Assembly: GCF_001949145.1 (NCBI RefSeq)
Contig: NW_019091360.1
Location: 1,338,985 to 1,354,159 of the forward strand
DNA length: 15,175 nucleotides
Reading direction: 5' to 3'
From: Acanthaster planci
Lineage: Eukaryota > Echinodermata > Asteroidea > Valvatida > Acanthasteridae
Shown piece by piece: positions 1 through 7,523 of this stretch (position 1 is its first letter; each line of letters opens with the position of its first letter). Position numbers and translations under genes: made by a program. Below the pieces are notes generated by a model. It saw nothing but the letters and a program-made list of their open reading frames with translations, made no database searches and had not been told where the DNA came from.

Positions 1-1
1 T

Positions 2-169
2 AAATGGTCTGAAAAGCAGCAAGAAAATAAAAAACAGCAAAGCAAGCAGAGTCATGTAAGCATGAAAGCAAAGAAAAGATTGCGTATGGAGAAGGTCTCA
101 CCACTCGCACAGCAATGTAGAGAACACGTCCGTACCCGTTCAAAGCTCAAGCTTTTCTCTAGTATGTAG
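2..169 (+). CDS. Lys/Gln-rich coding-like fragment, open from the window edge
   Basis: A reading frame is open from the first bases of the window to a TAG at 167-169, 55 codons. It is rich in Lys, Gln, Ser and Arg (it begins KWSEKQQENKKQQ and ends SKLKLFSSM). I recognise no domain. It could be the C-terminal end of a gene or transposon protein starting outside the window, or chance openness in A-rich DNA. It meets a minus-strand open frame tail to tail at about 160-169. No start codon can be assigned because the frame runs off the edge. The low-complexity composition keeps confidence low. Confidence 0.2.
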   Translation, partial: KWSEKQQENKKQQSKQSHVSMKAKKRLRMEKVSPLAQQCREHVRTRSKLKLFSSM

Positions 170-518
170 ATGATGAAGCCTTTCTTTTTAATTCTGCTTG
201 TTTCTGCCATTTTTTTTTCCAGTTTGGCAGATTTCCTTTGATAGTGTGCAGATGATGGAAGCCTTTCTTTTTAATTCTGTTCATTTCTGCCAATTTTTTT
301 TTCAGTTTGAGGTTTTCCTTCTTCAGTTTTGATGGTGATGGCATGGGACGTGGTGCTTGTTTTAGGGTAATTGTACATTCTGATTCCAACAGTTCATCTA
401 CGTAAACTTTTACATCTTCAGTCCGTAAAATACTTTTATTGAGTTTTTTATTTTTTGGTCCGAGATTTGCAATCTTACTTCTGTAGGCACTGCAGGAAGG
501 TTTATAAAATCCAATGAG
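159..518 (-). CDS. Lys-rich putative coiled-coil coding fragment (possible exon)
   Basis: On the minus strand one frame is open for 119 codons, from just after a stop at 519-521 to a TAG at 159-161. The middle is protein-like (YRSKIANLGPKNKKLNKSI, then VYVDELLESECTITLK), followed by a heptad-like Lys/Leu/Glu stretch (KLKKENLKLKKKLAEMNR) that could form a short coiled coil. A plausible splice acceptor (pyrimidine-rich, ending CCTTCCTGCAG) lies near 490-500, so this may be an internal or last exon. The 3' part is distorted by an 82-bp tandem duplication. Because 82 is not a multiple of three, the second copy is read in a different frame. No family is recognised; a transposase coiled coil and a host exon are both possible. 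Confidence 0.3.
   Translation of the reverse strand, partial: LIGFYKPSCSAYRSKIANLGPKNKKLNKSILRTEDVKVYVDELLESECTITLKQAPRPMPSPSKLKKENLKLKKKLAEMNRIKKKGFHHLHTIKGNLPNWKKKWQKQAELKRKASSSTY
160..312. repeat. 82-bp tandem duplication
   Basis: Two diverged copies of a T-rich segment begin at about 160 and 242. Each contains AGATGATG, then AAGCC, then TTTCTTTTTAATTCTG, then TTTCTGCCA, a T-run and CAGTTT. The offset is 82 bp. The copies differ by scattered substitutions and T-run length, so the duplication is not recent. It overlaps the minus-strand Lys-rich frame and shifts it. Confidence 0.8.
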
Positions 519-650
519 TTATCTAATTTGATGATTTTGTTGATGGCACTAGGCAGGCCTTAGTTGTTGATTAGTAAACTAGATATGGATATATCATGGA
601 TATAACATGGATTTATCTCATTTTTGAGTATGTGGGGTTCTAAAAAGAAC

Positions 651-700
651 TGGTGGTACTCAACATTTCGGACAGTATGCTCTGTCCGTCGTCAGGAGAC
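651..700 (-). ncRNA. Hammerhead ribozyme-like core (Penelope-type)
   Basis: Read on the minus strand, CTGACGA (695-689) fits the invariant hammerhead strand C-U-G-A-N-G-A. It is followed by a stem II of GGACAG (687-682) pairing with CTGTCC (675-670) across the loop AGCATA, and then GAAA (669-666). Downstream, TGTTGAGTA could give a two-base stem III and a GUA cleavage triplet. One extra base between CTGANGA and stem II is the layout I remember for hammerheads in the pseudo-LTRs of Penelope-like elements. The following palindromic AGTTCTTTTTAGAAC also fits a Penelope end as I recall it. I could not pair a convincing stem I by hand, so cleavage activity is not claimed. Confidence 0.5.
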
Positions 701-714
701 TGACGGACAGAGCA
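678..714. repeat. 13-bp perfect inverted repeat (hairpin)
   Basis: TGCTCTGTCCGTC (678-690) and GACGGACAGAGCA (702-714) are perfect reverse complements separated by 11 bases. The left arm overlaps the first half of the hammerhead-like core read on the minus strand, so the two folds are mutually exclusive. Confidence 0.85.
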
Positions 715-1198
715 CATGTTCAGCAATATTCTGGGTAAAACCTTATTTCACTGTTGCAGACTTAGGGAGTGGGATGTGAAGCTAAACCAGACTTTACATT
801 CTTATTTAAATACTCTGTTGCACATATAAACTTTTGTTTGGCTGAGTAAAAATATTCAACCAGAAACTGTACCATTCTGTGTAAAATAATGTTAAATGGT
901 ACAAAACGATTACTATCATTGTCAAATTAGCAAAATAATGATGATAAAACACTTAAAGAAAATTGACAAGTCATCATCACACCCGTTATGATGGTATTAA
1001 TTAATTACTTAATATGCCTCTTTTCACCAACAATCCACACATTTGGGCTTCATACTGCGGCGCATGTCCGTTGACAAATTGGTTTCCAGAAATGGTTTCT
1101 ACACAGGCCTTTAGAGCACTTTGTTTATGAATAAAGACAGAAATAATAGATAGACCCCCTTTGCTTTCAAAGGAAATAAAATAGCCTTACTTTGTGAT
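715..1198. other. Non-coding AT-rich interval
   Basis: I see no gene, RNA or mobile-element signature here. The stretch is AT-rich with short poly-A and poly-T runs and looks like decayed intergenic or intronic DNA. Confidence 0.5.
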
Positions 1199-1266
1199 TA
1201 ACCCTAACCCCCAAGGGGGTATGTAAAATTGTATTGAAATTGGAGGATTTGGGACTGTTAGGGTTA
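1199..1266. mobile_element. 68-bp miniature inverted-repeat element, copy 1
   Basis: The segment begins TAACCCTAAC and ends GTTAGGGTTA, perfect 10-bp terminal inverted repeats that also resemble telomere repeats. The interior contains CCCCCAAGGGGG, a second small palindrome. A second copy at 9145-9212 in the same orientation differs at only 4 of 68 positions, and the flanks of the two copies are unrelated. That defines a dispersed unit rather than a local duplication. If the outer TA is a target duplication this would fit Tc1/mariner-type MITEs, but copy 2 lacks the right-hand TA, so the superfamily is open. Confidence 0.7.
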
Positions 1267-1332
1267 ATGTTCCACTTTACTTGTCATTTACATGTAGGGC
1301 TACAACCACCGGTACATGTACTCCATTGATGA

Positions 1333-1596
1333 CCATCATCCAGTGAACGAGATGGGAATAATTGTACTGCGTCACCTTACACTTATTATTCCAGCAAGGA
1401 ATTCACTTCAAGAAAATTTTACCTCTATCCCAAATGCAGAGACAATTTTGACATTCATCTTATACTAAAATTGGTGTTTGCTGAAGGAATAATGGAAAGA
1501 GTTCCACCTACATGTACATGTACCGACAACAATAATTTTCCCTTAAAATGTTCCAGCTGTCAGAAAGTGGTAACTTGTCATGCATGTCCTAAATAG
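1333..1596 (+). CDS. Hypothetical coding fragment with Cys-rich end
   Basis: One plus-strand frame stays open for 87 codons between a double TGA (1327-1332) and a TAG (1594-1596). It includes FTSRKFYLYPKCRDNFDIHL and ends with closely spaced cysteines (CTCTDNN, KCSSCQKVVTCHACPK) that could bind metal. There is no ATG near its beginning, so it would have to be an exon or a relic. The Thr-Cys-Thr-Cys stretch is produced by a TACATGTAC word. I recognise no family, and an open frame of this length can occur by chance here. Confidence 0.22.
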   Translation, partial: PSSSERDGNNCTASPYTYYSSKEFTSRKFYLYPKCRDNFDIHLILKLVFAEGIMERVPPTCTCTDNNNFPLKCSSCQKVVTCHACPK

Positions 1597-3039
1597 TAAA
1601 ATTTAGAAAATTCTGAAGCATTTAGTTAGAAAACACAAGTAAGTTTTCTCAGACAATCTCCTACTGTACATGTACAGTGTATGCGGCTTGTGCGCAGGAG
1701 CATCAAGTGTTTTCCTCTTTTCCTTTGACTTGTTAAGACGTTACATACATGTACATGTACGTGTGGAAATGGTTCCCTAACAAGCCTAACGTGGTGCTGT
1801 CCACAAGCCTCAGGTTGGGCTCCAAAGCTACATGTCAGCAGTGATGATTCAAGAACTGAGTTACTGCAATCTCTTTGGTGTTCTTTAAAACCCTTTATCG
1901 GTAACAGTTTTTTCGGACTTACTAAATGAAATTTTGAGTTTCAGTTAATGGAGAACTGCTTCAGGCATTTTGCATACTAGAGTATTCCAAAATACAATGG
2001 GGGAGGGGGGAATTGCTCCCAGTTAAACAAGGTTTCAAGGTTTCCTGAGTTTGATATCTGAGATGGCCACAATTGCGTTAGTCTTTTACCTGACTCCTGT
2101 TAGTGTCAATTTCTCTTGGACTTACCCACTAAAATTTACATGTACATACATGTACATGTACCTTGAATTAAATTGGGTTTGAAATTTTTCCAGATTTGAC
2201 CTAACAAGATTTCACTGTAATAAAATGAAAGTTAAAAGTTCTTGTCTATGCTAATCAGCTTGGAATTAAATTTTCTCCAACTTAAAGGACTATTTTGGAT
2301 TTCCTAAAGTTTTCCTCTGAAATATGTATGCTCTGCCAGATCTAGGAGATGCAGCACAGGCTACAGGGAAGCTTACTTCTTCATGCACAATGCAGTGATT
2401 TTTCTTTGTTGTGCCGGGGGGGGGTGTCTACATGTATGTGCACAAAGGCCGGGCAATATGGCTGTCCATATTCCCTTTTTACCCCATTGCGCAGAACAAA
2501 CCATTTTTTAGCAGTATTATTTGTATGTATTACCATACTCAGTGCCTCTTTTCTTCTCTTTTTTAAATTACTGTTTTGGTTTTATGCCCATCAGACGAAA
2601 TTACTTTTATTATATTTATTATTTTTACCGTTTTTTTTTCACAAATGGAGCGATAGAGATGTAATTTTTTAAGGCGTCTCCCCTCTCCATTCCTGAAGAC
2701 AAAATAATGGAGCTGAAAGCATAAGATAAACAGAGCCAAACTTTTGATTAATGGCAAAATATTCACCCCGAACAACATCACAATTTGGAAATTTAATTCT
2801 ATAACCTTAACAAACTTAATATGAAAGTCAATGTAAGTAGCAGTACTTGTATATGTACACTTAGTTTTTAAAACTTGCTCTGTATTCCTTTGGGCCTTTC
2901 CAGAATTTGTCAAACAATTTCCATGTATTCATAATCTCATTTACATATCAAGTGGAAATTATCAACAGACGATTAATAACCATTTAATATTTTTCAAATA
3001 ATTCATATCTGTAGCTAAAAAGTACCCATGTAGTCTTCA
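1597..3039. other. Non-coding interval with TACATGTA words and homopolymer runs
   Basis: No convincing gene. The interval contains TACATGTA-type palindromes near 1667, 1748, 2138, 2149 and 2430, G-runs near 2000 and 2408, and long T-rich stretches near 2550-2640. Open frames within it (such as 2349-2672 plus and 2563-2913 minus) are low-complexity and overlap each other on opposite strands, so I treat them as chance. A 32-bp segment at 2350-2381 resembles 11630-11660. Confidence 0.5.
2350..2381 (+). repeat. Short dispersed repeat, copy A
   Basis: This segment starts TGCAGCACAGGCT and continues through GGAAGCTTA. It matches 11630-11660 in the same orientation with two substitutions and one single-base indel. 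It could be the conserved heart of an old interspersed repeat. Confidence 0.45.
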
Positions 3040-3273
3040 GGTCACAGTCACGTTGTTATGATCATCACAATTTACCGCAGCAGTTGTGACCCGCGGCCTG
3101 CCAGCTCAGGGACAATCTGTGGAGGTGCCGGTAGTGTTGTAGTGCTGTTCAATACGCACGATCGGTGAGTGGTGGACCCCGAACAGCTTGGCCACTGCCC
3201 GTCGGTTCCTTAATTCCAGCTTTGAGCATGCTTAATGGCTCTGTCTCTCTCAAGTTGTGACACTCGTTGTATC
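3040..3273 (-). pseudogene. Tc1-like transposase N-terminal fragment
   Basis: A single minus-strand frame reads as the N-terminal DNA-binding part of a Tc1/mariner-family transposase. It has a first helix-turn-helix with NRRAVAKLFGVHHSPIVR, then QHYNTTGTS, then the GRPR-type linker motif AGRPRVTTAAV (GRPR codons at 3091-3102). The GRPR motif between two helix-turn-helix domains is diagnostic of Tc1 transposases, which bind the element's inverted repeats. Four in-frame stops break this stretch, and after about 3065 the resemblance fades. The DDE catalytic domain is not visible. The copy is dead and truncated. I did not find its inverted repeats. Confidence 0.75.
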
Positions 3274-4576
3274 GTGGACAAGTGTTTTTGGTGTCATTTT
3301 GGTGTCTTTTTATAGGCAAGGGTTGTGTTCAGGACATGAATGGTCAAACCCATATCTGGGAGTGTGTAACCATTAGCATAACATGCAAAAACACCCAAAT
3401 CACTCAACCGGAATGCGATGATTACACATTAATGTTTATCTCTACAATGCTCAATACGACAGACTCACTGTGGTGAGCAACCATTTTAACTTTTGTATAG
3501 ATTGACATGTAGCAAATACACAGTCTGAACATAGCCATTGCCATCATGGTTTGCCAGAGGTCTGAGGTAGACAGCATCTGTTGCTCTTTGGAGTGAGCAG
3601 GCATGCATTTTTTTCCTTGGATTAGCTGATTTCCTCATTTTTCATTCACACTCAATTGTCATTGAAAATTGAAAAATACTGTACCGTACATAGTCTTGTG
3701 AAGATTGGAATTTCCTCTTTTTTGTCAAAATGCAAGTTCCATGTCTGAATGAGCCATGTCAAAGGTAGGCCTACATTTTGTTCAGTCATACAATACAGCA
3801 GGATGGATTTGCTTTGTTTTTATGATACCGTATAAGATCTTCATTTGTTTTGGAGACATCTTCCATATATCAAAGAAACTTTCCACCATTCCTCTCAGTG
3901 AGAGGGCGCTGTTGGAGTGGGGCAGATGTGGCGGATTTTTGCTCAGTGTTTTCACTTAGTTTTTTAGTCCTTTTTACCGCTATTTTGTAAACGTTGATTT
4001 TTTCTTATGTCTGGATGTTCCTTAATCATCGTGATTGCAGTGGATTTGCGGATTCGTGCATTTTTGTCGTCTTTTTGCCGATTTTATTCAATTCGTATTT
4101 CCTGCGGTTTCGAAGTCAGACGGCAGCCATCTTTAAATGAGGGGCCATCTCGTTAACTCTCATGTTGTGCTGCAAAATTTGGATTTTATTTTGTGAAGTT
4201 TGTTTTATTTGTTTTGGTACATTTTTATAGACTTTAGGGTATTCTTCCTCGACTAGTATCGCCGTTGTGTGTATTCTTATCACCATATTTTTATCGGGAT
4301 TAGGCCCACTACAAACTTGGACTTCCCCAAATTTCGAGCAATCAACATGGCATCTGAGCAACACAAAACATTACAGATCACTGTTATATTCTGATTCTTA
4401 TGAATAACCCACCACCAGAAATATCAGACTTGATATTTTCTGAGTACTGGATGGCACCCCCTGAACATACATGTACATGTACCCTAGGCCATGCATGTAA
4501 CTACATGTTCACTGAAGACCGGGTGAGTTTGTTCCAAATTGTTATAGGCTTGTAGTCATCTAGCAGACCTGCAGCT
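3274..4576. other. Interval upstream of the non-LTR element; possible 5' UTR in its second half
   Basis: No gene is supported here. From about 3895 the sequence changes character: GAGAGGGCGCTGTTGGAGTGGGGCAG is followed by T-rich text up to about 4370. That could be the 5' UTR of the downstream retrotransposon, since elements of this kind often start with a GC-richer block. I cannot fix the 5' boundary, and the minus-strand open frame at 4116-4364 has no recognisable content. Confidence 0.35.
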
Positions 4577-4813
4577 ATGAAAGGGAGACTTGCAGCTAAA
4601 GTTAACTTAAAGCTGACGTCTCATAAAACCTATATGTTACTAACCATTGTGCTAGTGGGAGATGTAGCAGTGAATCCAGGCTTATACCGACCCAAATATC
4701 CATGCGCAGTACACTGTATGTACATGTATTGTAATGAGGCAGCTACCGCTACGTACGCAATAGAATGCGAGGGGTGTGACTCATGGTTTCACAGAAACTG
4801 CATTAAGGCATGA
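4577..4813 (+). pseudogene. Retrotransposon ORF start: degenerate 2A peptide and first half of PHD-like finger
   Basis: The 78-residue frame starts at ATG 4577 with an in-frame stop just upstream. A hydrophobic run (TYMLLTIVLV) leads into GDVAVNPGL at residues 28-36. The canonical 2A motif that makes ribosomes skip a peptide bond is D-V/I-E-x-N-P-G-P. Here Glu is Ala and the essential last Pro is Leu, so skipping should be lost. Cysteines 43, 47/52, 64 and 67, His72 and Cys75 (ECEGCDSWFHRNC) follow the C4-H-C3 spacing of a PHD finger. The final Cys pair lies beyond the minisatellite at about 5228-5240. The frame breaks near 4810, where the adjacent frame carries the expected continuation (MNEYIYNVLTEHPSY). 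Confidence 0.8.
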
Positions 4814-4821
4814 ATGAATAC

Positions 4822-5218
4822 ATCTATAATGTACTCACTGAGCATCCATCATACAGTACGATGGATGCTCAGTGAGTTCATGATAGATTAGAGAGTATAG
4901 AGTCATACTAATACTCAGTATGATGAATGCTCAGTGAGTACATGATAGATTATAGAGTCTAGATTCATACTAATACTCAGTATGATGGATGCTCAGTGAG
5001 TACATGATAGATTAGAGAGTATAGAGTCATACTAATACTCAGTATGATGAATGCTCAGTGAGTACATGATAGATTATAGAGTCTAGATTCATACTAATAC
5101 TCAGTATGATGGATGCTCAGTGAGTACATGATAGATTATAGAGTCTAGATTCATACTAATACTCAGTATGATGGATGCTCAGTGAGTACATGATAGATTA
5201 TAGAGTCTAGAGTCATAC
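4822..5218 (+). repeat. 62-bp minisatellite, six direct units plus inverted seed
   Basis: Six direct units begin at 4859, 4921, 4983, 5045, 5107 and 5169, exactly 62 bp apart, each starting with GATGG/AATGCTCAGTGAGT. Units 1 and 3, and units 2 and 4, share variants (GAGAGTATAG versus TAGAGTCTAG), so units 1-2 and 3-4 look like two copies of a 124-bp dimer. Just left, 4822-4854 is the reverse complement of 33 bp of the unit with one mismatch. That left piece is also the retrotransposon's coding sequence (IYNVLTEHPSY). The array ends at TCATAC (5213-5218), the same six bases as 4849-4854, after which the element's coding sequence resumes. Confidence 0.92.
4833..4877. repeat. 18-bp perfect inverted repeat at the minisatellite origin
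   Basis: ACTCACTGAGCATCCATC (4833-4850) and its exact reverse complement (4860-4877) flank a 9-base loop. The left arm is retrotransposon coding sequence and the right arm is the first minisatellite unit. This is the junction where coding sequence was copied in inverted orientation. Confidence 0.9.
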
Positions 5219-5626
5219 TCATGGGTATGCTGTAACTGTGGTCTTCCGATTTTCGACTCTTTATATTTCAGTAATTCAAGCATTAATTTGTTGAACAGTT
5301 TTGATGACCTCAGCTTATCTGTGGAGTCTGATGTTGTATTCAATTTGGCTTAACCTAGACTGAGGACATCCAGTCTGATCCCAGAGCATAATTTCAATGA
5401 AGCTAGTGGTAATTTGAGGGCTACTTCAAAGCCCAAGAAGAGGAAATTTGGCAACAACAAAAGACAAGAAACATTGAAAATTCTTAGCCTCAACTGCCAG
5501 AGCGTCAGGGTAAAGAAAGATAGATTGCAGGCTTTTATAGAGCAGGAGAACCCAGATGTGATAATCGGTACAGAATCGTGGTTAAGTAGAAACATTGCCG
5601 CTGGGGAATTTTCCCTACATTTTTAA
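5219..5626 (+). pseudogene. Second half of zinc finger and start of the endonuclease domain
   Basis: Immediately after the minisatellite the frame resumes with WVCCNCGLPIFDSLYFS, which supplies the last Cys pair of the PHD-like finger, followed by a Ser-rich linker. A TAA at 5351-5353 interrupts it. The same frame continues through a basic patch (KPKKRKFGNNKR) into the opening strand of the endonuclease, KILSLNCQSVRVKKDRL, whose Asn is an active-site residue in the APE family. NPDVIIGTESW follows, with its catalytic Glu. The frame stops at 5624-5626, just before the segment homologous to FRKDREG. The gene was one ORF in the ancestor, and this is its second surviving piece. Confidence 0.82.
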
Positions 5627-5655
5627 GCGTTTAGGAAAGATAGAGAAGGGATTCC

Positions 5656-6231
5656 CATGGGGGAGTTTTCATCGCCATTAAGAATATGTACATGTATATC
5701 GTCACTGAAGAAAAAGACCTCGACACAAACTGTGAGGTGCTTTGGGTTGGTATTCATAACAAGGGGTTGAAACTGACATACATTGGGGCATTCCATCGCC
5801 CTCCATCATCAGGACAGGAACACTTGAATGAACTGGAAGAGTCCCTATCCAGAATCCCAAAGACTGCTTCCGTATGGTTACTGGGAGATTTTAACCTCCC
5901 TGATATCGACTGGACTGCCAATTCCTTACATACCGGAGGAAGAAATTCAACATGCAGCAAGATCATGTTGGACTTGGCAAGTGATTACCTTACCCAAATA
6001 GTTGACAAACCTACCAGAGATAGAAACATCCTTGACCTGTGTTTTGTTAGTCATCCCTCCTTTGTAGAAAGTTGTGATGGAACAGCAGGAATAAGTGACC
6101 ATGATGCTGTTATTGTCCAAGCTCAAGTATCAGCTAAAGCAACTAGACCGCCAAAAAGGAAAATCTTCTTCTACAAAAATGCAGACTTTGTTGCCATAGA
6201 TAACTCTTATCAGCATTTGACACGAAGTTAA
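5656..6231 (+). pseudogene. APE-type endonuclease domain (main part)
   Basis: After a one-base frame change near 5650, the frame reads HGGVFIAIKN and then an unbroken 181-residue stretch (from 5686). Visible APE endonuclease motifs are YIGAFHRPPSS, GDFNLPDIDW (catalytic Asp and Asn at residues 68 and 70 of this stretch) and GISDHDAVIVQ (Asp138 and His139, the terminal catalytic pair). In a live element this domain nicks the target DNA to prime reverse transcription. It is the best preserved part of the element. A TATGTACATGTATA word at 5685-5698 encodes Met-Tyr-Met-Tyr at a place where I would not expect these residues. The frame closes with TAA after QHLTRS. Confidence 0.88.
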
Positions 6232-6640
6232 CAGAAGACCAAGTAGTTCCAACAGATATAAATACATCATGGCTAGATTTCAAACAGGTACTCGTCAAGG
6301 CTATGGATGGTTCCTTGCAAAATGAGTTCCACCAGACACAACCTGCCATGGGTAAACTCTTCAGTTAGGTGTGCAAGTAGGGAAAAAACAGAGACTATAA
6401 TCGGGCAAGAAAATCTGGGTCAGCTTCTGCTTGGGCAGACTTCAAGAACTACGGCGGTCAATTGATAGACAAGTCAGGAAAGCACACCAAGAAAACATCC
6501 ATGATGTCATAGGGGAGAGCCTAAAATTGAAAGAAACAAAGCCGTTCTGGAATTACGTCAAGAAAATGAACCGAGAAGTGTTTGGAATCTCAAGCCTAAC
6601 ATCGATGGGGACGCACAGTGTCTTCAGCAGTGGACAAGGC
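6225..6640 (+). pseudogene. Linker between endonuclease and reverse transcriptase, multiply frameshifted
   Basis: Recognisable pieces lie in three frames: KLTEDQVVPTDINTSWLDFK (6225 on), NLPWVNSSVRCASREKT (6340 on), ARKSGSASAWADFKNY (about 6400-6450) and RRSIDRQVRKAHQENIHDVI running into KPFWNYVKKMNRE (from about 6455). This order matches the basic helical linker that precedes the reverse transcriptase in CR1/L2-like elements as I recall it. At least three small indels separate the pieces, so no protein is made from this part. Confidence 0.72.
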
Positions 6641-7523
6641 TGAAGTGTTAAATGAGCAGTTCTGTTCAGTTTTCACTAAAGAAAATCTTAATGACCCTCC
6701 ACCACTGAATTTGCAACCAATTCCAAAAAATGCAGCTCTCACGATAACTACAAATGGGGTTAGAAAAGTACTGTAAGAAATAAAACCAAAGAAAGGGACC
6801 TGACCAGCTACCATCAAGGATTCTGAAGAGTTGTTCAGTAAGCTTGGCTCCAGTCTTTCGAAAAATTTTCCAGACATCTATTGACAGTGGGAAACTCCCG
6901 AAAGACTGGCTGAATGCCAACATAATTCCAATATTCGAAAAAGGTGACAGAACAAATCCAGCAAACTATCGCCCAATCTCACTGACTTCCATCCCATGAA
7001 AGATTCTTGAGCATATAATCCACCAGCACATCATGGACCATATCACTCTGACAAAGTACTTACGAATCACCAACATGGTTTCAGACGAGGTCGATCATGT
7101 GATACACAACTGGCTGGACTCATCGATGATCTTGCCAAGTCACTTGACACAAAAAGCCAGACTGACTTGATCATACTAGACTTCAGTAAAGCCTTCAATA
7201 AAGTCCCTCACAATTGACTTTGGTGCAAGCTCAGACATATTGGAATACAAAGCAGCCTCCTGAAGTGGGTTGAGACCTTCCTGACAAGAGGAATCAAACG
7301 AGTCTTGTTGGAGGGCGAGATGTCAGACGAAACTTCAGTGTCTTCAGGTGTACCCCAGGGGACTGTGATGGATACCTTGCTTTTCATGTTGTACATTAAT
7401 GACATGCCAAAAGTAGTTTCGTCTAGAGTCTGCCTTTTTGCAGACGATGCTATAATTTATAGAGAGTACAACATAGAGCAGCCCGCTTCCTTTGTGATGA
7501 CTACAAATAGATCTCAAGCGTAA
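6639..7523 (+). pseudogene. Reverse transcriptase domain (broken)
   Basis: The domain is spread over three frame segments. The first (6639-6797) has EVLNEQFCSVFTKEN and ends GVRKVL-stop-EIKPKKG. The second (6796 to about 7055) begins GPDQLPSRILK and contains DWLNANIIPIF, EKGDRTNPANYRPISLT and a TGA within the next motif. The third (7059-7523) has QHGFRRGRSCDTQL, motif A LIILDFSKAFNKVPHN followed by a TGA, motif B SSGVPQGT, LLFMLYINDMP and motif C LFADDA with both catalytic aspartates intact. In motif A the usual second Asp of the SKAFDKV pattern is Asn. After YREYN at about 7470 the sequence jumps to C-terminal tail text, so much of the thumb region is gone. Confidence 0.88.

Noticed and set aside
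1199-1266. Interstitial telomere repeat
   Set aside because: Only one and a half TTAGGG-type units at each end; the interior is unique and shared by a second copy, so it is a defined unit rather than a telomere tract.
2349-2913. Overlapping open frames on both strands with hydrophobic text
   Set aside because: Low-complexity T-rich or A-rich DNA explains them. There is no motif, and no splice signals that agree in phase.
4116-4364. Second retrotransposon ORF upstream of the 2A-containing frame
   Set aside because: The frame is on the opposite strand and has no zinc-knuckle or coiled-coil signature. The plus-strand frames over the same bases are also without recognisable content.
4859-5218. 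Regularly spaced repeats that might be a CRISPR array
   Set aside because: The 62-bp units are adjacent and nearly identical throughout, with no unique spacers. The context is an animal retrotransposon.
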